Origin: an uncultured Bacteroides sp.
GTDB taxonomy: Bacteria; Bacteroidota; Bacteroidia; Bacteroidales; Bacteroidaceae
Length of the DNA stretch: 7,160 nt
Assembly: GCA_900553815.1 (NCBI GenBank)
Contig: USEY01000083.1
Coordinates: forward strand, 1-7,160
Reading direction: 5' to 3'
The translations under genes and the position numbers were made by a program. Below the pieces are notes generated by a model. It saw only the letters and a program-made list of their open reading frames with translations, did no database searches and had not been told where the DNA came from. Below, one piece after another: positions 1 through 5,428 of this stretch (positions are counted from its first letter, which is position 1; each line of letters starts with the position of its first letter).

Positions 1-3
1 TTT

Positions 4-190
4 AAGTTTCGGATTTAATATAAATTTGGAAGTTAAGAAGTTACAGAAGTTATCACTTCGCTTTGCTCAGTTAGAAGTTAAAGCCGATAGTGGCATAAAG
101 AGGAAACTCCGGTGGCACAGTCTATTGGCCTTTAACTCCTCAGCCCACCCAGGGGTGGGCGATAACTTCTTCTAACTCCTTTAACTCCTT
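4..190 (+). repeat. Structured dispersed repeat, copy A
   Basis: Non-coding element that recurs in inverted orientation at 3621-3795. The best conserved part is 74-110, which matches 3705-3741 (reverse complement) at 36 of 37 bases; flanking parts match with small gaps. The element is itself an imperfect palindrome. AGAAGTTATC (45-54) pairs perfectly with GATAACTTCT (161-170), and AGTTAAAGCC near 76-85 pairs with GGCCTTTAACT at 127-137 with one bulge. A side hairpin, GCCCACCC / GGGTGGGC (143-150 / 153-160), has a perfect 8-bp stem. The arms are built from GAAGTTA/TAACTCC words. No open reading frame is supported. It lies in what is probably a susC-susD intergenic space, but susC is outside the window. 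It could be a MITE-like element, an extragenic palindrome family or a structured RNA; the sequence does not decide. Confidence 0.85.
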
Positions 191-215
191 CAAGTTTCGG
201 TAAAACCGAAACTTG
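191..215 (+). promoter_or_regulatory. Perfect 11-bp hairpin ahead of susD
   Basis: CAAGTTTCGGT (191-201) is the exact reverse complement of ACCGAAACTTG (205-215), with a 3-nt AAA loop. It lies 19 nt upstream of the susD-like start codon, so it would sit in the 5' leader of that cistron. It is not followed by a T run, so it is not a classic intrinsic terminator. It could stabilise or protect mRNA between the presumed susC and susD cistrons, or be the end of repeat copy A, since AAGTTTCGG also occurs at 4-12. The function is inferred only from position. Confidence 0.6.
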
Positions 216-234
216 AGTAAAATAGAAGAACATC

Positions 235-1902
235 ATGAAAAAGATATCAGCAACACTGGCCATAGGCGTACTGCTCAGCCTTGGCGCCTGTTCGGAATAC
301 GACTTCGACAGCAAATATGAAGACCCGTCCAAAGTGAACGAGGTGAGCATCGACCGCCTGATGACGGGCGTTTTCCAGAAAGTGAAAGACTATTCGTGCT
401 ACGAGTACAACCGCTACTTCGGCTTCGACTCGCAGTTTGTGGGCAAGTATGCCCAGACCTTCGGCTACGTCAACAGCAGTTCGATGTACAGCCCCGGCTA
501 TCCGCCCTACATCGACAGCCAGTGGGACAACCTCTACTCGGCCCTGACCCAGTATCGCAAGATGGAGTCGCTCTACAACGACGAAGCGGCGGGCGTACAG
601 GCACAGAACGAGGCCTTCATGCTGGCAGCCAAGATACACCTCTACGACTTCTTTGCCGCCACGGTGGACATCTTCGGCGACATGCCTTTCAAGGAGGCCT
701 GCATGCTGCCCATCACCAACGACGTCAGCGGTTCGTATGCCCACTATGACAAGGCCGAAGACATCTACAAGACCATCATGGACGAACTGAAAGAGGCCGC
801 CCTGCGCCTGCCCGAAGTCAGCATACCGCGCAACTTCAATACGCAAGACTTCATCAACAACGGCGACATCGACAAGTGGGTGCGCTACGCCAACTCGCTG
901 CGTCTGCGCCTGGCCGTCAGGGTAGCCACCCAAGGCGCCTTGCAGGAAGAAGGACGCGCCGCCATCAAGGAAATGCTGGAGAATCCTTCGCAATACCCCA
1001 TGGTGGACGAACAGGCCAACAACGTCTACATTGTCAACCAGAAGTCGGGCCAGCTGAACTTCACAGCCGGCAGCGGACTGGGCGACTGGGTGACTAACCG
1101 ACAGGCGTCGGGCGCCATCATCGACCGCATGCTGAGTCACGGCAACTACGACATGGAAGGCAACGACCCGCTGAGCGGCACCTACGTGAAGGGCGAGGAC
1201 GACCCGCGCCTGCTGCTGCTCTACAACCCGGTGAAGATAGTCAACCGCAACACCCAGCAGACCGACGAGCAACGCTACCTGGGCACCGACCTCACCGTGA
1301 GCGACGAGGTGACTGAGTACTACAACTCGCAAGCTCAGGACGAATTCGGCAACACCGGCTTCTCGCAAATCACGCAGAACGGTTTCTTCTGGCAGAACGA
1401 CAAGTTCGACATGCTCATCATGGCTTCGCCCGAAGTCCACTTCCTCAAGGCCGAGGCCTACCTGATGGGCTACGGAGTGGCAGCCGACGAGGCACGTGCC
1501 AAGGAAGAGTTCCTGACGGCCGTCACCCAGTCCGTCAACCTCTACTATTACTACGACTCCGTGAGCACCGGCGAGAATGCCCGCCAGTACGAGGCGCCTA
1601 CGGCCGACGAGGTGGCTGCCTTTGCCGAAGCTCGCTGGAACAGCCCCGACTACGTGGACAAACACGACGCCATCATCACCCAGAAGTGGCTGCACGAGGG
1701 CATCCTGCAAAGCCGCGAAGCGTGGAGCGACATCCGACGCACGGGCTATCCGTCGGGTCTCAACTTCCCCGAAGTGAACGGAACAATAGCCAACGTGCCC
1801 AACCGCTGGCGCTATCCGACCACCGAAGTGAACTACAATCCCTACTACAAGGAAGTGCAGGACGAGGATACGTATTACACCAAGCTGTTCTGGGCGAAAT
1901 GA
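235..1902 (+). CDS. SusD/RagB-family outer-membrane nutrient-binding lipoprotein
   Basis: 555 aa, complete. The protein should be an outer-membrane lipoprotein that works with a SusC-type TonB-dependent transporter to capture a glycan, peptide or other nutrient; the substrate cannot be told from sequence. The N-terminus is a lipoprotein signal peptide with lipobox LGAC and acylated Cys19. It is followed by Ser-Glu-Tyr-Asp-Phe-Asp, an acidic stretch of the kind associated with surface export of Bacteroidetes lipoproteins. Family hallmarks are DKWVRYANSLRLRLAVR (from residue 213), the late PEVHFLKAEAYLMGYG helix, and EAWSDIRRTGYP (around 496-507) before a Tyr-rich C-terminus. These fit the subfamily usually labelled SusD/RagB family nutrient-binding outer membrane lipoprotein. 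The start is set by the signal peptide. There is no strong Shine-Dalgarno sequence, as is normal for this phylum. The susC partner should lie to the left, off the window. Codons are strongly C/G-ending (GCC, GGC, AAC, GAC). Confidence 0.93.
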   Translation: MKKISATLAIGVLLSLGACSEYDFDSKYEDPSKVNEVSIDRLMTGVFQKVKDYSCYEYNRYFGFDSQFVGKYAQTFGYVNSSSMYSPGYPPYIDSQWDNLYSALTQYRKMESLYNDEAAGVQAQNEAFMLAAKIHLYDFFAATVDIFGDMPFKEACMLPITNDVSGSYAHYDKAEDIYKTIMDELKEAALRLPEVSIPRNFNTQDFINNGDIDKWVRYANSLRLRLAVRVATQGALQEEGRAAIKEMLENPSQYPMVDEQANNVYIVNQKSGQLNFTAGSGLGDWVTNRQASGAIIDRMLSHGNYDMEGNDPLSGTYVKGEDDPRLLLLYNPVKIVNRNTQQTDEQRYLGTDLTVSDEVTEYYNSQAQDEFGNTGFSQITQNGFFWQNDKFDMLIMASPEVHFLKAEAYLMGYGVAADEARAKEEFLTAVTQSVNLYYYYDSVSTGENARQYEAPTADEVAAFAEARWNSPDYVDKHDAIITQKWLHEGILQSREAWSDIRRTGYPSGLNFPEVNGTIANVPNRWRYPTTEVNYNPYYKEVQDEDTYYTKLFWAK

Positions 1903-1958
1903 TAGTTGACGAGGGGACGAGTTGACAAGGAAACGAAGAGGAAATATCCGCAATAATC

Positions 1959-1999
1959 AAAAAGATGAGGGGAAACTCTCATCTTTTTTGTTTTTCTTT
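1959..1999 (+). terminator. Rho-independent terminator after susD
   Basis: AAAAAGATGAG (1959-1969) is the exact reverse complement of CTCATCTTTTT (1978-1988). Inside this 11-bp stem, G1970-T1977 and G1971-C1976 can pair to leave a GAAA tetraloop (1972-1975). A T-rich tract follows to 1999. It starts 56 nt after the susD stop and should end the susD transcript before the sigma-factor operon. Confidence 0.88.
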
Positions 2000-2027
2000 G
2001 TAACAAACGGCGGCCCTCACTTGTCTA
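1999..2027 (+). promoter_or_regulatory. Candidate ECF-sigma promoter for the DUF4252/sigma operon
   Basis: TGTAAC (1999-2004) and GTCTA (2023-2027) are separated by 18 nt. This resembles the general ECF promoter pattern of an AAC-containing -35 and a GTC-containing -10. It does not resemble the TTTG / TAnnTTTG promoter used by the primary Bacteroides sigma factor. It lies 69 nt before the first gene of the operon that encodes an ECF sigma factor, so autoregulation is the obvious inference. CACTT (2018-2022) and AAGTG (2030-2034) form a small inverted repeat around the -10. The -35 begins exactly where the terminator T tract ends. Confidence 0.6.
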
Positions 2028-2095
2028 CTAAGTGAATGCGCACTCAAACATAGAGACAAACGACAACTTTAGTACAAACATTAATTCAAGAAACC

Positions 2096-2593
2096 ATGAT
2101 GAAGAAACTAATATGTACAGCCCTCATGCTTCTGGCCATCCAACTGTCGTGGGCCGTCAACGCAAAACAACTCTTTGCCGAATTCAAAGATGCCGAGAAT
2201 GCCGACTACGTATCCATTCCCAGCCTGCTGATGAAAATGGGACGGATGTTCATGGACGACGACGAGGACAAGAGTGACGTAGGCGCCGACCTGGCCAAGA
2301 AAATCAACTCCATGAAAGTGCTCGACCTGGAGAAGTGCAGCGACAACGTGAAACGACGCTTCATGAAGCGCGTCAACGAACTGAACACCGACGGATACGA
2401 GGAGCTGATGCGCGTCAACGACGAAAACGAAAAGGTGAAGATACTGATTCGGGAAGAGGGTACCACGATAAAGGAGGTGCTGTTCGTATGCAGTGGCCCC
2501 GAGGACTGCGCCCTCATACAGTTTACCGGCGACTTTAAGGAAAGCGACATTGAAATGTTGGTGAAACAGGAAACGGAAAAGAAGCATGATTGA
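2096..2593 (+). CDS. Exported DUF4252-type protein (larger paralogue)
   Basis: 165 aa. The N-terminus is a Sec signal peptide (MMKKLICTALMLLAIQLSWA, probable cleavage after Ala20 or Ala23), so the mature protein is predicted in the periplasm or envelope. The body resembles the DUF4252 family that occurs with ECF sigma factors in Bacteroidetes; no biochemical role is known. It shares TDGYE-x-LMR (from Thr98), a preceding charged helix and a following beta-rich segment with the second copy at 3818-4267. Cys132 and Cys138 are close enough to form a disulfide; the smaller paralogue lacks this pair. An acidic run, DDDED, lies near residues 55-59. Met1 and Met2 are adjacent possible starts and the choice makes no functional difference. 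The last 8 bases overlap the sigma gene, so the two are probably translationally coupled. The DUF4252 assignment comes from recall of the family and context, without a profile search. Confidence 0.85.
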   Translation: MMKKLICTALMLLAIQLSWAVNAKQLFAEFKDAENADYVSIPSLLMKMGRMFMDDDEDKSDVGADLAKKINSMKVLDLEKCSDNVKRRFMKRVNELNTDGYEELMRVNDENEKVKILIREEGTTIKEVLFVCSGPEDCALIQFTGDFKESDIEMLVKQETEKKHD

Positions 2594-3116
2594 GGCAGAC
2601 GAGTTCAGAGAGAAATTCCTGCCCCTGCATGCCAGTATGTACCGAGCAGCCTATACCCTGCTGGGCAATGGGCAAGACGCGGAAGACATGGTGCAGGAAG
2701 CCTACCTGAAACTGTGGAACAAACGGAACGAACTCGAAATCAGGACAAATGTCGGCGCCTACTGCATCACGCTAGTGCGCAACCTCTGCTTCAACCTGAT
2801 GCAAACCCGGCAATATCAGTCAGAAGAGCCCTTGCCCGAACATTTCGACCTCAGCTCGGGCGACAACCCCGAACAACTGGCCGAAGCACACGACGAGCAG
2901 GCCCGGCTGAAACAACTGATAGGCCATCTGCCCAGTCTGCAAAAAAAAGTGCTCTGGCTGCGCGACGTCAACGAATGCTCGTTTGAGGAAATAGAGCAGG
3001 CCACCGGGCTGACACCCGTCAACATCCGCGTCACCCTGTCGAGAGCACGCAAGAAGATAAGAGAAGAATTCAACCGCATAACAGGAAGAAAGAATGGAAA
3101 CAAAACGCATTGCTGA
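2586..3116 (+). CDS. ECF-type RNA polymerase sigma-70 factor
   Basis: 176 aa, the usual size for an ECF sigma factor with only regions 2 and 4. Region 2 spans about residues 8-77 and includes the core-binding signature DAEDMVQEAYLKLW (31-44) and the region 2.3/2.4 stretch NVGAYCITLVRNLCFNLM. A polar linker (78-105) leads to region 4 (about 107-166), whose helix-turn-helix reads SFEEIEQATGLTP ... IRVTLSRARKKIR. It should direct RNA polymerase to a small regulon, probably including its own operon through the candidate promoter at 1999-2027. Its ATG lies inside the end of the DUF4252 gene (8-bp overlap), and its 3' end overlaps the next gene by 23 bp. That gene order is typical for co-expression with a signal protein and an anti-sigma factor. 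Confidence 0.95.
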   Translation: MIEADEFREKFLPLHASMYRAAYTLLGNGQDAEDMVQEAYLKLWNKRNELEIRTNVGAYCITLVRNLCFNLMQTRQYQSEEPLPEHFDLSSGDNPEQLAEAHDEQARLKQLIGHLPSLQKKVLWLRDVNECSFEEIEQATGLTPVNIRVTLSRARKKIREEFNRITGRKNGNKTHC

Positions 3117-3618
3117 ACTATTGGACAAGTATTACCGGGGAGAGACTACCCTGGAAGAGGAAAGGCAGCTGAAAGGCTTCTTCCAACAAGAAGAGGTACC
3201 TGAAGAACTGCAGGCGGACAAAGACGTCTTTCTGCTCTACACCGGCCTGGCGCAGCAACCTGTCGACCTGCCCGAGGGATTGGAAGAGCGGTTGTCGGCC
3301 AGCATCGGAAGGTGGCAGCAGGAAAACCAACGCCGGCGTCCTTGGCCGCGTCCGTCCATCCGTCTCTGGAGCATCGGCATTGCCGCCAGTCTGCTGATAG
3401 CTGCCGGCATGGGCATCTACCTGCAAAAGGCCGAACCGAAACAGCACGACACGTTCACCAATCCAGCCTTGGCCTATCAGGAAACGCAACGCGCCCTGCA
3501 ACTCTTTGTCACCGCCCTGCAAAAGGGCGAAGCCCAAATGGCCAAAGCGGAAAAGACAACGCTCAAAGTACAGCAGACACTGGAAAACATTACGACGCCA
3601 GCAGGCAAGAAACAATAA
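3094..3618 (+). CDS. Single-pass membrane protein, probable anti-sigma factor
   Basis: 174 aa. The cytoplasmic N-terminal part (about 1-89) is helical and charged. It begins with LLDKYYRGETTLEEERQLKG, a pattern common in Bacteroidetes anti-sigma proteins. A single membrane helix follows (about 91-109, SIGIAASLLIAAGMGIYL), preceded by a basic Arg/Trp/Pro stretch that fits the cytoplasmic side. The C-terminal part (about 110-174) would be periplasmic and looks like one long amphipathic helix. There is no H-x3-C-x2-C zinc motif, so it is not a ZAS-type anti-sigma factor, and there is no FecR-like domain. The gene overlaps the sigma gene by 23 bp, which strongly suggests coupled translation and fixed stoichiometry. 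The role is inferred from topology and position. Alternatively it could be a membrane sensor that does not bind the sigma factor directly. Confidence 0.75.
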   Translation: METKRIAELLDKYYRGETTLEEERQLKGFFQQEEVPEELQADKDVFLLYTGLAQQPVDLPEGLEERLSASIGRWQQENQRRRPWPRPSIRLWSIGIAASLLIAAGMGIYLQKAEPKQHDTFTNPALAYQETQRALQLFVTALQKGEAQMAKAEKTTLKVQQTLENITTPAGKKQ

Positions 3619-3620
3619 AA

Positions 3621-3795
3621 TTGGAAGAAGTTAAAGGGAGTTAGAAGGAGTTATCGCCCGCCGGGTCGGGCTTGGGAGTTAAAAGCCAATGGACTTGTGT
3701 TATTGGAGTTTCCTCTTTATGGCACTATCGGCTTTAACTTCCAGCGAAGCAATAACTTCTATAACTTCCAAAGGCATATTAAATCCAGAACTTGA
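3621..3795 (-). repeat. Structured dispersed repeat, copy B (inverted relative to copy A)
   Basis: The reverse complement aligns with 4-190. The shared core is 3705-3741, with one mismatch against 74-110. The GGATTTAATAT end (reverse complement of 3776-3786) and the TAACTCC-rich end (3622-3655) are also shared. Differences include a loss of about 6-7 bp at two places on one shoulder. The side hairpin is kept as GCCCG (3656-3660) / CGGGC (3667-3671). The repeat begins 3 bp after the stop codon of the anti-sigma candidate and ends about 22 bp before the second DUF4252 gene, so it fills nearly the whole gap. It may act as a transcript-processing or termination structure for the sigma operon, but it has no U-rich tail. 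Confidence 0.85.
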
Positions 3796-3817
3796 ATAAT
3801 AAAGAATAGAACAGAAA

Positions 3818-4267
3818 ATGAAAAGACTGATATTGACACTGATAACGGCCCTGCTGATGGGCAGTGCACTGTGGGCACAGGAGGATATATTCGAAAAGTT
3901 TGCCGACCGCAAAGGGGTGACCACGGTCTACATATCCAAGAAAATGTTCAGCATGATGAACGGCTACAACAACGGCAGCATCAACCTGAACAACATAGGC
4001 AGCAAAATCAGTGGCCTGCAAATCCTCTCGTGCGAGGACAAGACGGTCATACCCGAAATACGCAAGGAAGCAGCCCGCATCAAGACCGACGGCTACGAGG
4101 TGCTGATGCGCATCAAGGAAGAGGGCGAGCATGTCACCATCTACACCAAGGAAGGGAAGGAAGAGAACCAATACATCCTGCTGGCCGACGAACCGCAGGA
4201 GTTCACCATCATCATGCTCAACGGCAAACTGACGCTGGAGGAATTGCAAGGGACTATTAAGCGTTGA
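3818..4267 (+). CDS. Exported DUF4252-type protein (smaller paralogue)
   Basis: 149 aa with a clear Sec signal peptide (MKRLILTLITALLMGSALWA, cleavage before Gln21). The mature protein is about 129 aa. It resembles the product of 2096-2593 in layout: an N-terminal FEKFAD-type helix, an I-x-x-L-x-x-L segment, a charged helix, TDGYEVLMR (from Thr90), then alternating hydrophobic strands (VTIYTKE, YILLADE, FTIIMLNGKL) and a final helix. It has one Cys in the mature part and lacks the acidic insert and Cys pair of the larger paralogue. The two genes look like an old duplication on either side of the sigma/anti-sigma pair. Whether it is read from the sigma operon across copy B or has its own promoter is unclear; I found no convincing promoter in 3619-3817. 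Its function is unknown. Confidence 0.83.
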   Translation: MKRLILTLITALLMGSALWAQEDIFEKFADRKGVTTVYISKKMFSMMNGYNNGSINLNNIGSKISGLQILSCEDKTVIPEIRKEAARIKTDGYEVLMRIKEEGEHVTIYTKEGKEENQYILLADEPQEFTIIMLNGKLTLEELQGTIKR

Positions 4268-4310
4268 TTATTTCCCAACGGAAGAAAATTGTATAGGCTA
4301 CAATACATCA

Positions 4311-4381
4311 AAATGCGGGTAGTGCGGATGAGACGGATTAAAGAAATAATAAAATCCGTTCACCACGCATTACCCGCATTT
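4311..4381. repeat. 71-nt intergenic palindrome between convergent genes
   Basis: The outer arms 4311-4326 and 4366-4381 pair over 16 bp with a single G-T wobble. The inner arms ACGGATT (4333-4339) and AATCCGT (4353-4359) add 7 bp. The internal loop is 6x6 and the terminal loop is a 13-nt A-rich sequence. Each arm is a ladder of about 9-nt units (TGCGGGTAG, TGCGGATGA, then GACGGATT). It lies between the 3' ends of the second DUF4252 gene and upp and could block read-through in both directions. It lacks a U-tract, so it is not a textbook terminator, and it may belong to a repetitive extragenic palindrome family. Confidence 0.8.
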
Positions 4382-4383
4382 GG

Positions 4384-4423
4384 GGAATATACAAATAGCA
4401 ATAGCTATTAATATCAATATTCC
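4384..4423. repeat. Nested AT-rich palindrome downstream of upp
   Basis: GGAATAT (4384-4390) and ATATTCC (4417-4423) are inverted repeats. They enclose a perfect 10-bp palindrome, AATAGCTATT (4400-4409). The structure lies 12 nt beyond the upp stop codon on the minus strand. It could help end or stabilise the upp transcript together with the larger palindrome next to it. Confidence 0.5.
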
Positions 4424-4435
4424 AACTAACGCAGA

Positions 4436-5095
4436 CTACAGCTTGTCACCGTATGCCAAATCACCGGCATCGCCCAGACCAGGGACAATATATTTATGTT
4501 CGTCCAACTCAGGGTCAATGGCTCCACACCATAATGTCACATCATCACTGGGGAAAAGTTCTTTCAGATGCTCCACTCCTCTCCTACTTGCTATGACACA
4601 GGCAATGAGCAACCGTCCCGGTTTGCCCTTTGTCAGGAAAGCCTTAAAGGCCAGTTCCATGCTCTCGCCGGTAGCCAGCATCGGGTCGACCAGCATGACA
4701 GTCTTCTGCGACAAATCAGGCGTAGCTATATATTCGATGTGCACATCCACATCGTGGTGAGCCTCATCCTTATAATACCGATAGGCCGATACAAAAGCAT
4801 TGCCGGCATGGTCGAACACATTCAGGAATCCCTGATGCAACGGCAATCCGGCGCGGAAAACAGTTGCAATCACCACATCGTCGTCGGGCGTACTGACTTC
4901 TGCCACTCCCAGCGGAGTCTGAACCTTTTTCACGGAGTAAGTGAGTTCTTTGCTCATCTCATACGCCATCAGCTCACCGATACGCTCAATGTTGCGACGG
5001 AAACGCATCCTGTCGCCCTGTACGTTTACATCACGGATTTCGGCCACATACTGGTTGATGACCGAGTTTGTCTCTGCAAAATTAATTACTTTCAT
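4436..5095 (-). CDS. upp: Uracil phosphoribosyltransferase
   Basis: 219 aa, complete, close to the usual length of about 208 aa. It converts uracil and PRPP to UMP and pyrophosphate in cytoplasmic pyrimidine salvage. Visible motifs are FRAGLPLHQG (80-89), the PRPP-binding loop VMLVDPMLATGES (133-145) and the uracil-binding C-terminal signature YIVPGLGDAGD (202-212). The start is the Met before KVINFAE. A purine-rich tract (GGAAGGAAGAAAAG on the minus strand) precedes it in place of a canonical Shine-Dalgarno sequence. The gene is convergent with the DUF4252 gene and divergent from pckA, and appears monocistronic. Nothing in the sequence suggests damage. Confidence 0.95.
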   Translation of the reverse strand: MKVINFAETNSVINQYVAEIRDVNVQGDRMRFRRNIERIGELMAYEMSKELTYSVKKVQTPLGVAEVSTPDDDVVIATVFRAGLPLHQGFLNVFDHAGNAFVSAYRYYKDEAHHDVDVHIEYIATPDLSQKTVMLVDPMLATGESMELAFKAFLTKGKPGRLLIACVIASRRGVEHLKELFPSDDVTLWCGAIDPELDEHKYIVPGLGDAGDLAYGDKL

Positions 5096-5155
5096 AGGAT
5101 TTACTTTTCTTCCTTCCGCCCGTTTCCGAAACAGAGAGCGGTCGGTTCATTTATG

Positions 5156-5163
5156 CAAAGATA
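5156..5163 (-). promoter_or_regulatory. upp promoter -7 box
   Basis: On the minus strand this reads TATCTTTG, an exact match to the Bacteroides -7 consensus TAnnTTTG. A good TTTG -33 box is not evident; TCTG about 17 nt upstream is the nearest. It lies about 60 bp before the upp start codon and implies a leader of roughly 50 nt. Confidence 0.7.
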
Positions 5164-5317
5164 GAGCTTTTCTTATAAAACAGATGTTTGAACGAAATTA
5201 TATTATTACTTTCAGAATATCATTCCCTGTCGCCCGCCTCTAACAATAAAACGCCAGTGACGACACACCTTGTAAAAAGCGACCCAAATTCCTTCTATCA
5301 ATCCACATAATCTTATC

Positions 5318-5338
5318 AAAGAGGCCTCTTTAGCTAAA
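5318..5338. promoter_or_regulatory. Overlapping palindromes upstream of pckA
   Basis: AAAGAGGCCTCTTT (5318-5331) is a perfect 14-bp palindrome. TTTAGCTAAA (5329-5338) is a perfect 10-bp palindrome that overlaps it by 3 bp. They lie about 120 bp upstream of the predicted pckA -7 box. They could be protein-binding sites for regulation of pckA or upp. No matching regulator can be named. Confidence 0.4.
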
Positions 5339-5402
5339 AACTTTATTCGTTTTGCAACATTCAGTTAGCAGATATTGTTAAGGTTTATATAAAAGGTTTC
5401 TA

Positions 5403-5424
5403 ATTAGGGAAAAATTTCTCTAAT
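5403..5424. promoter_or_regulatory. 22-bp dyad just upstream of the pckA promoter
   Basis: ATTAG (5403-5407) and CTAAT (5420-5424), together with GAAA (5409-5412) and TTTC (5415-5418), form an inverted repeat with a 2-bp centre and one G/T mismatch pair (5408/5419). Its centre is about 48 bp upstream of the expected transcription start, a usual position for an activator site. CRP-family regulators control carbon-metabolism genes in Bacteroides, but this sequence is not a recognised motif, so assigning a regulator would be speculation. Confidence 0.45.
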
Positions 5425-5428
5425 AGCG

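Noticed and set aside
21..28. TAAATTTG as a -7 promoter box inside repeat copy A, driving susD
   Set aside because: It matches TAnnTTTG, but the -33 region would fall at or beyond the window edge, and the matching place in copy B (TATGCCTTTG) has a different spacing, so it is not a conserved feature of the repeat.
4..200. AAGTTTCGG at 4-12 and 192-200 as a 9-bp target-site duplication
   Set aside because: Copy B carries a similar sequence (CAAGTTCTGG) at the corresponding left end, so the left copy is probably part of the element. Kept only as an open question.
1904..1926. Short direct repeat AGTTGAC after the susD stop
   Set aside because: Two 7-mers only 16 bp apart in a short purine-rich stretch; no further structure, probably chance or replication slippage.
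247..1953. Long (568-codon) open frame antisense to the susD-like gene
   Set aside because: It is a by-product of C/G-ending codons in the real gene. The predicted protein is a low-complexity Val/His/Leu-rich sequence with no motif, and the plus strand has a full SusD family match with signal peptide.
235..3618. Invertible segment flipping between repeats A and B
   Set aside because: The repeats are inverted, but identity outside the 37-nt core is moderate and no recombinase gene or site resembling a known Bacteroides invertase target is in the window.
4288..4304. ATTGTA / TACAAT small hairpin after the second DUF4252 gene
   Set aside because: Six-bp AT-rich stem without a T tract; not convincing as a terminator.
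4568..5164. Open frame on the plus strand across upp
   Set aside because: It is antisense to a complete, motif-bearing Upp protein and shows no recognisable domain or signal.
5380..5399. AAGGTTT direct repeat (5380-5386 and 5393-5399) as an operator
   Set aside because: Seven bases, AT-rich surroundings and a 13-bp spacing without dyad symmetry; too weak to call.
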